Below, piece after piece: positions 16,308 through 25,326 of a DNA stretch of 64,000 bases; the stretch's first letter is position 1; every line of letters begins with the position of its first letter. A model generated the notes under the pieces. The model was not told the origin of the DNA and did no database searches. It was given only the letters and a program-made list of their open reading frames with translations. A program made the translations under genes and the position numbers. Origin of the DNA: G963675935 sp963675935. GTDB taxonomy: Bacteria; Planctomycetota; Planctomycetia; Pirellulales; Thermoguttaceae. Location: assembly GCA_963675935.2 (NCBI GenBank), contig CAXXPV010000001.1, forward strand, positions 131,257 to 195,256. The letters run 5' to 3'.

Positions 16308-17045
16308 ATGAAAGAGCAAGCTCGTGAAGAGCCGAAAATCGTTGCCGCCGTCGAACGGCAAATGCACACCTGGGCGATGAACTCCGAGCTGAAGGATCGG
16401 GTGGCTCATCGTCAAAACGAAGCCCGATTGCTCCATCAGACGGTGGACTTCATCGCGATCTCGCGCGAGGCCGGGGCGGGTGGGGGCGAAATTGCCCAAT
16501 GTCTTGGCAGGCGGCTCGGATGGAAAGTCTACGACAAATGTCTCCTCGACCATATCGCCGAGCGATTCCAGGTCTCTCGGCAGATGCTCGATCTTGTCGA
16601 CGAAACGCGGAGCAACTGGGTTTATGATGTCCTCGGGACGTGGATGGACCAGACCATCGTGCCGCACGAGAGGTATGCCTCCTGCCTCGCTCGCTTCGTC
16701 TCCGCGGCGGCTCGGCGCGGCCCTGCCGTGTTTGTCGGGCGAGCGGCCCAGTTTCTTCTGCCGCGTTCCCGGACGTTGGCCGTCCGCATCATCGCCTCGC
16801 CCAAATACCGCGTCCGGCAAATCATGGAGCGAACGGGCTTGAACGAGAAAGCCGCCCGGCTCGCCATGATCGAAATCGACAAGGGCCGCCGCGAGTTCGT
16901 CCAGCGGTTTTTCCACCACGACGTGACCGATCCGCACAACTTCGACCTCGTCGTCGATGTGGATCGTCTCGGCCGCGAAGGCGCCGTCGAAGAGATTTTG
17001 GCCGCGGTTCAACGTCAAACGGCCGTGCAATTGGTTCCGGTGTAA
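16308..17045 (+). CDS. Cytidylate kinase-like family protein
   Basis: 245 residues from ATG 16308 (cggagg ribosome site at 16295-16300); an upstream in-frame ATG at 16245 lacks one. The family core is ISREAGAGGGEIAQCLGRRL, a modified P-loop, followed by VYDKCLLDHIAERFQVSRQM and a VFVGRAAQFLLPRSRTLAVR core region. RMERTGLNEKAARL-like helices and YDLVVDVD-like C-terminal strands (DPHNFDLVVDVDRLGREGAV) follow. This branch of the AAA/kinase fold is widespread but its substrate has not been pinned down. The next gene starts nine bases after its stop (17054), so an operon is likely. Confidence 0.78.
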   Translation: MKEQAREEPKIVAAVERQMHTWAMNSELKDRVAHRQNEARLLHQTVDFIAISREAGAGGGEIAQCLGRRLGWKVYDKCLLDHIAERFQVSRQMLDLVDETRSNWVYDVLGTWMDQTIVPHERYASCLARFVSAAARRGPAVFVGRAAQFLLPRSRTLAVRIIASPKYRVRQIMERTGLNEKAARLAMIEIDKGRREFVQRFFHHDVTDPHNFDLVVDVDRLGREGAVEEILAAVQRQTAVQLVPV

Positions 17046-17053
17046 AGCAAGCC

Positions 17054-17848
17054 ATGCAATTTTCTTCAACGCCGCTTCTCGTTCTTAGCGTCTCGGTGAT
17101 TTTGTCCTCGTTTGTGCCCGGCCGCGCGACGGCCGAACGGCTGACGGTCAAACTCGGCAACGCCGAGGGCGTGACGTTGGTTGGCGCGATCCAGCGATGG
17201 GACTCCGACGGCAATCCGCGACGCCAGCCCGACCCCAAGGCGAAGATCGACGCCCCAGCCGTCGATGCCGCGGCGGAAGCGGGCAAGAACGACGCCAAAG
17301 GCCGGGCCGTCTGGGTGTTCCAAAATCTGCCCAAGGGCAAATACGACCTCGTGATCGTGGTCCGAGACCGCCGCCTGCGGGTCGAGGGATTCCAATTCGC
17401 CCCGGTCAAGGAATTCGATCCGTTCATTCCGGTCGACGCGAAGCCCGACGACGACGCGAGGGAATTCATTTCGGCCGACATCAAGAAATCGCCGCACTAT
17501 GAGAACAAGGTCGAGCCGTTAGATATTGCCGGCGACGGCAAAGCGATTCGCGCGCTGGTGATGTTGTTGCGCGACAAGCCGACGAGTTTCGAGGGCGACT
17601 CGCCCGGCGCGGCCACGCTGCGCCACGAAATCTGGCAATACTCGTGGAACTACGGAGGGTGGCAAAAAGAGAAGCGAACCCGGGTGATGGACCGCGTTTT
17701 GATGCACCGCGACGAGCTACGACGCTGGACGTGGCTTTGGGACGCGAAACTTGGCGGCGTCGCGGTGCAAGGTCGGCCGGTCGAGGTCGAGTGCGAGTTG
17801 CCCCGTGCGTCGGACGAAAGAAAGCTGAAGGGGCTTTATCCGTACTGA
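17054..17848 (+). CDS. Secreted hypothetical protein, near-operonic with kinase-like gene
   Basis: 264 residues. Signal peptide MQFSSTPLLVLSVSVILSSF..RATA, then a beta-rich domain (ERLTVKLGNAEGVTLVGAIQ, and KGKYDLVIVVRDRRLRVEGF with QFAPVKEFDPFIPVD). A helical C-terminal part (RHEIWQYSWNYGGWQKEKRT, LRRWTWLWDAKLGGVAVQGR) ends in ELPRASDERKLKGLYPY. It starts nine bases after the preceding gene. I see no catalytic motif and do not recognise the family. It is probably periplasmic and planctomycete-restricted. Confidence 0.6.
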   Translation: MQFSSTPLLVLSVSVILSSFVPGRATAERLTVKLGNAEGVTLVGAIQRWDSDGNPRRQPDPKAKIDAPAVDAAAEAGKNDAKGRAVWVFQNLPKGKYDLVIVVRDRRLRVEGFQFAPVKEFDPFIPVDAKPDDDAREFISADIKKSPHYENKVEPLDIAGDGKAIRALVMLLRDKPTSFEGDSPGAATLRHEIWQYSWNYGGWQKEKRTRVMDRVLMHRDELRRWTWLWDAKLGGVAVQGRPVEVECELPRASDERKLKGLYPY

Positions 17849-17928
17849 TCGGAGAATGCAAAACCGCAAGCGGTTGTTTGCTTCTCGATTTCTGCTCTCT
17901 TCTCTCAAGTCCCTTCTTAAAAAAGCAT

Positions 17929-17965
17929 GGGCGTCATGGGCAGAGTCCTTCTGCCCATGACGCCC
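17929..17965. repeat. Hairpin with 16-bp arms in a gene-free stretch
   Basis: Arms 17929-17944 and 17950-17965 pair perfectly (gggcgtcatgggcaga and complement) over a 5-base loop. It lies in the 385-base gap between two convergent genes (17849-18233). The gap also holds a copy of the aaaccgcaagcggtt palindrome near 17862-17877. It may end transcription; no T-run is obvious. Confidence 0.6.
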
Positions 17966-18233
17966 TCGTCGCGCGACGCAACGTGCGCAGGCCGCGGAGG
18001 GGACGTCCACGACCCGCAAGAAAACAAAACGATTATTCCTCCGTTTAACCCCGGCGCCCCCGCCGGGCATTTTCGCCGCGTGGGCGAGGCGGCTATTGAT
18101 TGTCAGATAATAAATGTCGGTATCAGTGGTGCTGGAAAGCACATTCCGGAGGCTGTTAGCCTCCGGCTATTGCGACATTATCAAAGCCGGCACTCAATAA
18201 ACAAATTCACTTTCGCCGTGTGGCTGCGGCCGC

Positions 18234-19415
18234 CTAAACCACTTCCTCCAGCTTCACCGCTCGCCGCTGCTCGGCCGCAAGCAAAGCCGCTTCCAACACC
18301 CGTTGTGTTTGATAAGCATCCTCGAAATCGGGCACCGGCACCGTCGGCGCCTCGCCGGCCAATACCCGCAATATGTCATAAGCCTGATTCGTGAAACAGT
18401 GCTCGTAGCCGATCAAGTGGGCGTCGGGCCACCAGTTGGCCACGTAGGGATGATCGGCGCCGTGGGTACACATGATCGTGCTCCAACCTTGTACACCGCG
18501 CGGCAACGTGGCGTCGTAATAAGACAATTCGTTCATCCGCTCGAAATCGAACTTGAGCGAACCCTTCGTTCCGTTGATCTCGAACCCGTTGCGGTTCTGG
18601 TTGCCCGTGGCCTGCCGAGCGGCCTCGAAGCTGCCGATCGCGCCGCCGGAGAAGCGGGCGAGGAACAACACGGCGTCGTCGACGGTGACTTTGCCCATAC
18701 TGGACGAGCTTTTCAGCCCCGCGGCGATTCCACCGGAGGCGACGCCCGTCATCAGCTTCCGCTCCTTGATGAACGTTTCGGCGATGGCGCCGGAAACCTC
18801 CGTGACCTCCTGGCCAGTGACAAATCGGACCATATCGATGATGTGGGCGTTCAGGTCGCCGTGGGCACCGGAGCCAGCCAGCTTCTTGTCGAACCGCCAG
18901 GCCAAGGGGACCGACTCATCGGCCCAGTCTTGGAGATAGGCGGCCCGAACGTGGCGAATGTCGCCCAGTTTGCCGGCCTTCACCATTTGATGGGCAAACG
19001 CCACGGCGGGACAACGCCGGTAGTTGAACCAGACGAAGGTTTTGACGTTGGCGGCCTTCGCGGCCTTGGCCATTTCGCGGGCGTCGGCCAGCGAGCCGGC
19101 GATGGGCTTTTCGCAGGAGCAAGGCTTTCCGGCGGCGATGGCCGCGCGAGCGACGGGGGCGTGCATGTAGTTCGGCGTCACGACATCGACCAGTCCGATT
19201 TCCGGCGAGCGAACAAGCTGCTCCCAATCGGTCGAGGCGTTTTTCCAGCCCCAGTTGTCGGCGAAAGCGCGGGGGTTTTCCTCCGGCTGCCCGAACACGG
19301 TATGCATGACGGGCACGAGCGGCGGCTTGAAGAACTTGGCAACCTGGCCCCAGGCGTTGGAATGAGACCGGCCCATGAAACCCTGCCCAACCATCGCCAC
19401 GTTAATCGTCGGCAT
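18234..19415 (-). CDS. Gfo/Idh/MocA-family oxidoreductase
   Basis: 393 residues. Start ATG 19415 is favoured over ATG 19421 because the ggggag ribosome site is only one base from the latter. Rossmann fold INVAMVGQGFMGRSHSNAWG, the conserved EKP motif (PCSCEKPIAGSLADAREMAK) and the C-terminal dimerisation domain (RHVRAAYLQDWADESVPLAW, SGAHGDLNAHIIDMVRFVTG with a conserved histidine) are all visible. These enzymes use NAD(P) to oxidise or reduce sugars or sugar alcohols; the substrate is unknown. Planctomycetes carry many paralogues. The gene stands alone. Confidence 0.88.
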   Translation of the reverse strand: MPTINVAMVGQGFMGRSHSNAWGQVAKFFKPPLVPVMHTVFGQPEENPRAFADNWGWKNASTDWEQLVRSPEIGLVDVVTPNYMHAPVARAAIAAGKPCSCEKPIAGSLADAREMAKAAKAANVKTFVWFNYRRCPAVAFAHQMVKAGKLGDIRHVRAAYLQDWADESVPLAWRFDKKLAGSGAHGDLNAHIIDMVRFVTGQEVTEVSGAIAETFIKERKLMTGVASGGIAAGLKSSSSMGKVTVDDAVLFLARFSGGAIGSFEAARQATGNQNRNGFEINGTKGSLKFDFERMNELSYYDATLPRGVQGWSTIMCTHGADHPYVANWWPDAHLIGYEHCFTNQAYDILRVLAGEAPTVPVPDFEDAYQTQRVLEAALLAAEQRRAVKLEEVV

Positions 19416-19532
19416 CGGCATACTCCCCTGCAAATGAATAAGCGGTGTGATGGAGAATGGTTATAGAGCGATTTTTCTATTCTGACAAGAGGCCGTGGTG
19501 GAAAAACCAGGGAATTGCAAAATCGTTTGTAG

Positions 19533-19589
19533 AACGGAATTTATTCCGTTTTATCGCCTTTTTTTCTGGCAAACGGAATGAATTCCGTT
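19533..19589. promoter_or_regulatory. Two identical palindromic sites
   Basis: aacggaat-tt-attccgtt (19533-19550) and aacggaat-ga-attccgtt (19572-19589) share identical 8-bp arms around a 2-base centre, and their centres are 39 bases apart. They lie between a divergent oxidoreductase and a membrane-anchored hypothetical gene. Paired operators are one reading, decaying repeats another. Confidence 0.4.
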
Positions 19590-19733
19590 CTGCTTTGCGA
19601 TTCTCCCGAGGGAAAAACGGGGGAAAACCGATCTGGCAATTTGCCCGGAATCGGGGTACGATTGACAGGTTGGTGAAGGCATGACGCTTTTCCCGACAAA
19701 TTAGGACAAAAAACCTTTTGGGAGGAGTCCCTT

Positions 19734-20303
19734 ATGGCACGCTGCAAACAGTACGATTGGCTCGTCGCGGTGGGAATCGCGTTGGTCGCCGGTTTGGCTT
19801 GTGGTTGGCTTTGGCCCCACACCCCCATTCACGCCGTGGCGACCGATCGCATCGACACGTTCGGCATGGCCACCGGCCCTGTCGATGGCGATGTTGAAGC
19901 CGTATACTTTCTCGATTTTCTCACCGGCGATCTCAAGGCGGTCGTGTTGGGGAAACAGGGCGGCAGTTGGAACGGATACTTCTTTGGCAACGTCGCGGCT
20001 GATTTGGGGATCGACCCGCAGAAGAACCCTCGGTATTTGATGGTCACGGGCATCGCCGCCTTGCGGCGCGCCGGCGGCAGCCGCCTCGAGCCGAGCAGCT
20101 CGATGTGTTACGTGGCGGAAATCACAACCGGCAAGGTCGCGGCCTATGCCGTGCCGTGGTCTCGTTCGATGTATGCCGCGGGCCAGCCGCAAAACCAGGC
20201 GTTGGTGTTGGTCGGCGTCACGCGATTCCGCCAGGCCATGGGCGCTGGCCCCGGCGCTGGGGCCGGCGCCGTGCCCACCGGTAAAAAAGCGAAAGGACAG
20301 TAA
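19734..20303 (+). CDS. Membrane-anchored hypothetical protein
   Basis: 189 residues from ATG 19734, with a gggagg-type ribosome site. An N-terminal membrane anchor (YDWLVAVGIALVAGLACGWL) is followed by a globular part (FGMATGPVDGDVEAVYFLDF, LTGDLKAVVLGKQGGSWNGY, PRYLMVTGIAALRRAGGSRL). A short Gly/Ala-rich tail (AMGAGPGAGAGAVPTGKKAK) ends it. I know this as a type of planctomycete protein of unknown function without a firm name. It precedes thiS by eight bases, which makes co-transcription likely. Confidence 0.65.
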   Translation: MARCKQYDWLVAVGIALVAGLACGWLWPHTPIHAVATDRIDTFGMATGPVDGDVEAVYFLDFLTGDLKAVVLGKQGGSWNGYFFGNVAADLGIDPQKNPRYLMVTGIAALRRAGGSRLEPSSSMCYVAEITTGKVAAYAVPWSRSMYAAGQPQNQALVLVGVTRFRQAMGAGPGAGAGAVPTGKKAKGQ

Positions 20304-20311
20304 TCGCTCCC

Positions 20312-20512
20312 ATGCAAATCACCTTGAACGGCCAAGCCCGCCAGATCGCTGAGGGCGTCACCATCGCCGATCTGCTCGACGAACTGCGGTTGGCCGGCAA
20401 GCCGGTCGCCGTCGAGGTTAATCTCGAACTCGTTCCCCGGTCGCAACACGCCCAGCGCCGGTTGGCCGAGGGCGATCGTTTGGAAATTGTTACACTTGTG
20501 GGCGGAGGATAG
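20312..20512 (+). CDS. thiS: Sulfur-carrier protein ThiS
   Basis: 66 residues. Ubiquitin-like fold with MQITLNGQARQIAEGVTIAD start, AVEVNLELVPRSQHAQRRLA middle and the diagnostic C-terminal LVGGG, whose last glycine is adenylated and carries sulfur as a thiocarboxylate for thiazole synthesis. It is short and complete. ThiG is its partner 105 bases downstream; a repeat lies between. Confidence 0.93.
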   Translation: MQITLNGQARQIAEGVTIADLLDELRLAGKPVAVEVNLELVPRSQHAQRRLAEGDRLEIVTLVGGG

Positions 20513-20523
20513 CCGTCCGAATT

Positions 20524-20593
20524 GTAGGAGGCGACTCCCGTCGCCGATTTTCCCGCGTTTGGCCGCGCCATCGGCGACTACAGCCGCACTACA
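20524..20593. repeat. Repeat family B, copy 1 (gtaggaggcgactcc type)
   Basis: The gtaggaggcgactcccgtcg start and the gtcgccgat/atcggcgac inner arms match the element at 39311-39390, which lies inside metX-metW. Here it sits in the thiS-thiG spacer. Confidence 0.75.
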
Positions 20594-20617
20594 GTGCTTG
20601 ATGAAGGATAATAAAAA

Positions 20618-21445
20618 GTGTCGGATGAATTGAAGATTGGTTCCCATCGGTTTTCCAGCCGGTTGATTGTCGGCACGGGAAAATACTCCAGCTACGAGGC
20701 GATGCAAGAGGCCCTCGACGTATCGGGCACCGAGTGCATCACCGTGGCGGTGCGCCGCGAGCGGTTGTTCGACGCCCAGGGCAAAAATCTGCTCGATTTC
20801 ATCGACACGAAACGCTACACCATTCTGCCGAACACGGCCGGCTGCTTTACGGCCGACGACGCCGTTCGCGTGGCGCGTTTGGGTCGTGAAATCCTCTCGC
20901 AAATGGAGAACCCCGGCGCCGATTGGGTGAAGCTCGAAGTGCTTGGCGACAAGCGCACCCTGCTGCCCGATCCCGTGGCCAGTCTCGCGGCGACCGAAAA
21001 ACTCGTGGCCGAGGGCTTTCAGGTGTTGGTCTACACGAGCGACGATCCGGTGGTGGCGAAGCGGTTGAAGGAAGCCGGGGCCACGAGCGTCATGCCCGCC
21101 GGCAGTCCGATCGGCTCCGGCCAGGGCGTGTTGAATCCGAACGCCATTCGGATTTGCCTCGAATATCTCAAGGAAAACGATCCCGACTATCCGGTGATCG
21201 TCGATGCGGGCGTGGGCACGGCCAGCGACGTGACCGTGGCGATGGAGCTAGGCGCCGACGGCGTGTTGTTGAACACGGGCATCGCCCACGCGAAGGCGCC
21301 GGTGCAGATGGCCCGAGCCATGCGGTTGGCCTGTGAGTCGGGCCGCTTGGCGTATCTTGCCGGACGAATTCCGAAAAAACTCTACGCAACGGCAAGCAGT
21401 CCGACCGAGGGCGTTATTTCGCTCCGCGGCACGACGCCATCGTAA
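20618..21445 (+). CDS. thiG: Thiazole synthase ThiG
   Basis: 275 residues from GTG 20618. TIM-barrel thiazole synthase: FSSRLIVGTGKYSSYEAMQE, VKLEVLGDKRTLLPDPVASL, VMPAGSPIGSGQGVLNPNAI, VIVDAGVGTASDVTVAMELG and LLNTGIAHAKAPVQMARAMR are all standard. The catalytic Schiff-base lysine of the family is in the WVKLEVLG segment. ThiG joins deoxyxylulose 5-phosphate, dehydroglycine and ThiS-thiocarboxylate sulfur. GTG is the only start giving the normal N-terminus. No TPP riboswitch is seen upstream of thiS. Confidence 0.95.
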   Translation: MSDELKIGSHRFSSRLIVGTGKYSSYEAMQEALDVSGTECITVAVRRERLFDAQGKNLLDFIDTKRYTILPNTAGCFTADDAVRVARLGREILSQMENPGADWVKLEVLGDKRTLLPDPVASLAATEKLVAEGFQVLVYTSDDPVVAKRLKEAGATSVMPAGSPIGSGQGVLNPNAIRICLEYLKENDPDYPVIVDAGVGTASDVTVAMELGADGVLLNTGIAHAKAPVQMARAMRLACESGRLAYLAGRIPKKLYATASSPTEGVISLRGTTPS

Positions 21446-21478
21446 AGCGAGCGGGGGCGGCAAGAAATCCCGGCACAA

Positions 21479-21546
21479 CGGTCATTCTGAGCGCGGCGAA
21501 GAATTTCCTCGGCGTCACGGAGATTTTTCGCTACGTTCAGAATGAC
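21479..21546. repeat. Repeat family C (cattctgagcg type), degenerate copy
   Basis: Inverted repeat with left arm cggtcattctgagcgcggcg and right arm ttcgctacgttcagaatgac. Better copies occur at 28738-28812, within 36448-36607, within 41773-41927 and at 51245-51316. It is followed by a second repeat at 21779. Confidence 0.6.
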
Positions 21547-21778
21547 AAAATCGCGGGAAAATGGACCAGCCCCCGGTTGCTCTCGGGTCCGTTTGCATCG
21601 GAAAAATCAATTGCCTTGTGTTTAGGCTATGCTATTATCGAATGGATATTGACGCCGCGGGCGGAGAATTCCTGGGTGATGCCGGCGGATGGAGGGTTGA
21701 AAAGCGGGAGTTACCCCCCCTGAATGCCCGACATTACTTTATGGAAAGCTATTGACCATCGGGACCGTATGCAATTTT

Positions 21779-21851
21779 GTTTAGCCGGCGAGCTTGCTCG
21801 CCGCGTGGGAAGTCGCCCACGAAACGCGGCGGGCAAGCCCGCCGGCTAAAC
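21779..21851. repeat. REP-like element, family A copy 2
   Basis: gtttagccggcgagc ... gccggctaaac, with a shared 3' extension (ccaatgttgcat) seen also after copy 1. It lies 57 bases upstream of glgC, in the promoter-side region. Confidence 0.8.
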
Positions 21852-21907
21852 ATTCCAATGTTGCATGGCTATTCCGCTGGAAAACGTAGGATGCACAACG
21901 GGGGGAG

Positions 21908-23164
21908 ATGATGAAGGACGTGCTGGCGGTGATTTTGGCGGGCGGTAAAGGCTCCAGGCTCGAGCCGCTTACCCGCGATCGGGCAAAACCGGCTGTTCCC
22001 TTTGGTGGGGCTTATCGAATTATCGACTTCACCCTCTCGAACTGTCTCAATAGTGGGGTGCGAAAGAATCTCGTCCTCACCCAGTACAAGGCGATGAGTC
22101 TCGACCGGCACATCAACCTCGGCTGGCAATCCTATCTCTGCCGCGAGTTGGGCGAGTTCATCGAGGTCGTCCCGCCCCAGCAACGCATTGACGAGCACTG
22201 GTATCAGGGCACCGCCGACGCCGTCTATCAAAACATCTACACGATCGAAAAAGAGCGTCCGAAATACGTCGTGATCCTGGCCGGCGACCACATCTACAAG
22301 ATGAACTACGCCAAGCTGGTCGAACGGCACATCGAGAGCGGCGCCGACATCACTGTCGGCACGCTTCCGGTGGGAGTCCACGCGGCGGCGGGCCAGTTCG
22401 GCGTTGTCGAGGTCGATGTCGGCAGCCGCGTCGTCGGTTTCGAGGAAAAGCCGTCGCACCCGAAGCCCATCCCCGGCGACCCGCACCGCGCCCTGGCCTC
22501 GATGGGCATTTACGTGTCTTCAGCCCGGTTCCTCTTCGAACAGCTCTGCCTCGACGCCACGAAGCGCGGCAGCCACCACGACTTCGGCCGCGACATCATC
22601 CCTTCGCTGATCGAATCGCATCGCGTGTTCGCCTATCCGTTCATGGACGAAAACCGCAAAAAAGAAGCCTACTGGCGCGATGTCGGCACGATGGACGCCT
22701 ACTACGACGCCAACATGGACCTGATCTCCGTCGATCCGCAATTGAACCTGTACGACGCCCAGTGGCCGATCCGCACCTATCAGCCAAACCTGCCGGCGCC
22801 GAAGTTCGTCTTCGCCGAGAAGGGCGAGGGCGCCCGCTGCGGAACGGCGCTGGACAGCATCGTTTGTCAGGGCTGCATCGTCTCGGGCGGTCAAGTCGAG
22901 CGTTCGATCCTTGGGCCGGATTCCCGCATCAACAGCTATGCCCAGGTGAGCGATTCCATTTTGTTCGAGGGCGTGAACGTCGGGCGCTACGCCAAGATAC
23001 GCCGTGCGATCATCGACAAGGGAGTTCACATTCCCTCGGGGATCGAAATCGGCTACGACCACGACCTCGATCGCAGCCGCGGGTTCACCATCACCGAGAC
23101 GGGCGTCACGGTCATCGCCAAAACCCACGGCGTCGAGCACTTTTTGGAAAAGCCGAAAGGGTAG
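21908..23164 (+). CDS. glgC: Glucose-1-phosphate adenylyltransferase GlgC
   Basis: 418 residues, ATG 21908 (an adjacent ATG at 21911 is possible; ggggggag just upstream). Nucleotidyl-transferase motifs: VILAGGKGSRLEPLTRDRAK (with the PAVPFGGAYRIIDF block after it), YVVILAGDHIYKMNYAKLVE, FGVVEVDVGSRVVGFEEKPS. The C-terminal left-handed helix (GCIVSGGQVERSILGPDSRI, VGRYAKIRRAIIDKGVHIPS) carries the allosteric domain. The enzyme makes ADP-glucose for glycogen. No glgA or other glycogen gene is adjacent. Complete length. Confidence 0.95.
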   Translation: MMKDVLAVILAGGKGSRLEPLTRDRAKPAVPFGGAYRIIDFTLSNCLNSGVRKNLVLTQYKAMSLDRHINLGWQSYLCRELGEFIEVVPPQQRIDEHWYQGTADAVYQNIYTIEKERPKYVVILAGDHIYKMNYAKLVERHIESGADITVGTLPVGVHAAAGQFGVVEVDVGSRVVGFEEKPSHPKPIPGDPHRALASMGIYVSSARFLFEQLCLDATKRGSHHDFGRDIIPSLIESHRVFAYPFMDENRKKEAYWRDVGTMDAYYDANMDLISVDPQLNLYDAQWPIRTYQPNLPAPKFVFAEKGEGARCGTALDSIVCQGCIVSGGQVERSILGPDSRINSYAQVSDSILFEGVNVGRYAKIRRAIIDKGVHIPSGIEIGYDHDLDRSRGFTITETGVTVIAKTHGVEHFLEKPKG

Positions 23165-23409
23165 TCGTGCATTTTTCGTCGCGCGGGGACCATTGCGCAA
23201 CAACGTGTTTGTGTTTTGCTTTTTGGCTTTTTATATACCTTGCACGGTAACAAACGAGACACTACGTCAACCAATACGTGCAACTGAAATACGCTTGTTC
23301 TTGCGAGGAATCCGGGATGATCGCGGCCGAGAAGCCGATCAGCCGATCGAGCGCGGCAACGCCGAGTCTCGCCCCGCCCCCCTCCGTGCATTCACCGAAC
23401 GCTCACTGC

Positions 23410-23583
23410 GAAACCGCAAGCGGCTAACGTAGAGAGCGTGTGAAATCGCAAGCGACTAGAGTAGAGAGCGTGTGAAATCGCAAGCGACTAGAGTAGAGAG
23501 CGTGCGAAATCGCAAGCGGCTAACGTAGAGAGCGTGTGAAATCGCAAGCGACTAGAGTAGAGAGCGTGCGAAATCGCAAGCGG
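23410..23583 (+). repeat. Tandem array of 32-bp repeats, 5.4 copies
   Basis: The unit gaaatcgcaagcgactagag then tagagagcgtgt recurs with period 32 from 23410 to 23569 plus a 14-base partial copy. Two unit variants are present (cggctaacg and cgactagag). There are no spacers, so it is not a CRISPR. A ccactctccact microrepeat follows (about 23607-23650). The 487-base gap between glgC and the BBP7 gene end holds these arrays and no gene I can support. Confidence 0.9.
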
Positions 23584-23651
23584 ATTGTTCGACGCGATGT
23601 GTTTCTCCACTCTCCACACTCCACTCTCCACTCTCCACTCTCCACTAGCCA

Positions 23652-25298
23652 CTAGAAATTGTACGTCAGCCCGACGAAAGCTCCGTGCAGCAACAAACTG
23701 CTGTAGTGCGAAACGGCCTCGATTTCAGGCGTGTCGCAGATGTACTGCGGGAACTGGTCGTCGGCCAATCCGACGCCCGTGACGGCCACGACGCGATAGC
23801 CCGCCCTGGCGCTCCAGTTCTGCGAGAATTGCCAATCAAGGCCCGCGTCGATCTGCGTCAGGAAGGCGATGCCGTTGCGCGACGCATTAACCGGGAAACT
23901 CGCGTAGGGTCCGCGTCCCTGAATGCCGTTGCCCGTGGCGGCCTCGAAGTCGCTGTCCATGAAATTGTCGTAGAGGCCGACCTTCGGCGCGATGTACACC
24001 CGCACGTTGTTCCACACGCGGTACGTGGCGTCGAAGCCAAACTGGGCGCCGACCAGATTGTTCGTGATCTTGTCGCTTAAAGAAGCCGTATTGGCGAGGT
24101 CGCCCCAGCCGGTGGCGTCGTGGGCCAGGGAGCTGAATTCCAGATAGTCCTGGAATCGGAAATACCGCACGCCCAACGACCAGCCGATGTCCCACGGCGA
24201 ATCGCAACCACAGGCCAATTGCTGGCGAACCAGGTTGACTTCGAGGTTGTGGAATTCGTCTTTCCGCCACAGCCGATGTTCCTGGGCGCCGTCGAACCAG
24301 TCTTGGGCAAGCGCGTTGCCGAAGTAAAGGGAGTTCAAATCCAACGGGGTGCTGACATAGCCGCCGGGGACGGAAGTGTTTTGGCCGCCGGAGAACGGAT
24401 CGGTGGTCCAGTAAACCGCTTCGAGGGCGTAAGGCGTGCATCCGCAGCAGAAGCGGCGGCCGAATCGCACCTCGCCGCCCCAACGCCAATCCAGATCAAA
24501 CTGCGTGTTGGTCAACTGAATCGTCTCTTGCTGATCGACGTAGCTGGTCCATAGGCGGCGTCCGTTGCTGCGGCCCATCACCAAGGCCGACACCGAGGCG
24601 TACCAAGGGCAAGACACGCATTGATCGCAATCGACCGCGGGTCCGCATCCGCCGTTGTCGCACCCGGCGTTGCAATTCTGATCGGCAAGCATCTGGTTCA
24701 TCATGCCCGAGCCTTGGGGGGCCGGAGCATCGCCGGAAACAGCCGCGGGATCAAAAGCAGGCCCGGCCGGAGCAATTGGCGGCGCGGGAATCGGCTGCAT
24801 GGGCGCCGGCTGCGGCGCGGGCGTTTGATAGGAAGCCGGAGTCGGATACCGATACTGGGCACCCGGCTGATACGGTTGGTAGCGGGCCGCGGTAGTCGGC
24901 TGCGCCGGATAGCGATAGGTCTGCGGCAACTGATACGTGGTTCTCGCGGCCGATTGTGCTGGGGCATATTGCGGCTGAGCCGGAGCGGCATATTGGTACT
25001 GCGGCTGAGCCGGAGCGGCATATTGGTACTGCGGCTGAGCCGGAGCGGCATATTGGTACTGCGGCTGCGATGGATACTGCGGCTGCGGAGAATACGTGGA
25101 ATTTGCCGGCTGAATCGCCGCCGGTTGGATCGGCGCCGCGTCGGTGCTTGGATACGCCGCCGGCGCCGCGTAGGCTGGGGCCGCGTTCTGTTGAACCGCC
25201 GGCAGCATCTCGGGCGAACCGTACAATCCATATTGGGCCGACGCCGTCGAAACGCTTGCCGCCAAAGTCGCCAGTAACACCATCCCGAGAAGCCGCAT
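23652..25298 (-). CDS. BBP7-family outer-membrane beta-barrel protein
   Basis: 548 residues from ATG 25298, behind an aaggag site. Signal peptide MRLLGMVLLATLAASVSTAS, then a Pro/Gln/Tyr-rich linker (about 40-200) with three near-perfect copies of a QYQYAAPAQP-type unit. A Cys-rich neck follows (DQNCNAGCDNGGCGPAVDCD, QCVSCPWYASVSALVMGRSN). The remaining 300 residues are an amphipathic barrel with many aromatic strand ends (ALEAVYWTTDPF, WSLGVRYFRFQDYLEFSSLA, RVYIAPKVGLYDNF) and the terminal aromatic residue typical of outer-membrane barrels (LTYNF). BBP7 is a planctomycete hallmark; function unknown. The frame is open upstream, but the signal peptide fixes the start. Confidence 0.85.
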   Translation of the reverse strand: MRLLGMVLLATLAASVSTASAQYGLYGSPEMLPAVQQNAAPAYAAPAAYPSTDAAPIQPAAIQPANSTYSPQPQYPSQPQYQYAAPAQPQYQYAAPAQPQYQYAAPAQPQYAPAQSAARTTYQLPQTYRYPAQPTTAARYQPYQPGAQYRYPTPASYQTPAPQPAPMQPIPAPPIAPAGPAFDPAAVSGDAPAPQGSGMMNQMLADQNCNAGCDNGGCGPAVDCDQCVSCPWYASVSALVMGRSNGRRLWTSYVDQQETIQLTNTQFDLDWRWGGEVRFGRRFCCGCTPYALEAVYWTTDPFSGGQNTSVPGGYVSTPLDLNSLYFGNALAQDWFDGAQEHRLWRKDEFHNLEVNLVRQQLACGCDSPWDIGWSLGVRYFRFQDYLEFSSLAHDATGWGDLANTASLSDKITNNLVGAQFGFDATYRVWNNVRVYIAPKVGLYDNFMDSDFEAATGNGIQGRGPYASFPVNASRNGIAFLTQIDAGLDWQFSQNWSARAGYRVVAVTGVGLADDQFPQYICDTPEIEAVSHYSSLLLHGAFVGLTYNF

Positions 25299-25326
25299 TG
25301 CAGGACTCCTTATCAGCCGATCCGGT

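Noticed and set aside
19616..20311. TPP riboswitch upstream of thiS
   Set aside because: No CUGAGA-type conserved core visible; thiS follows another gene after eight bases.
23410..23583. CRISPR array
   Set aside because: Repeats are contiguous with no spacers, and no cas gene is present.
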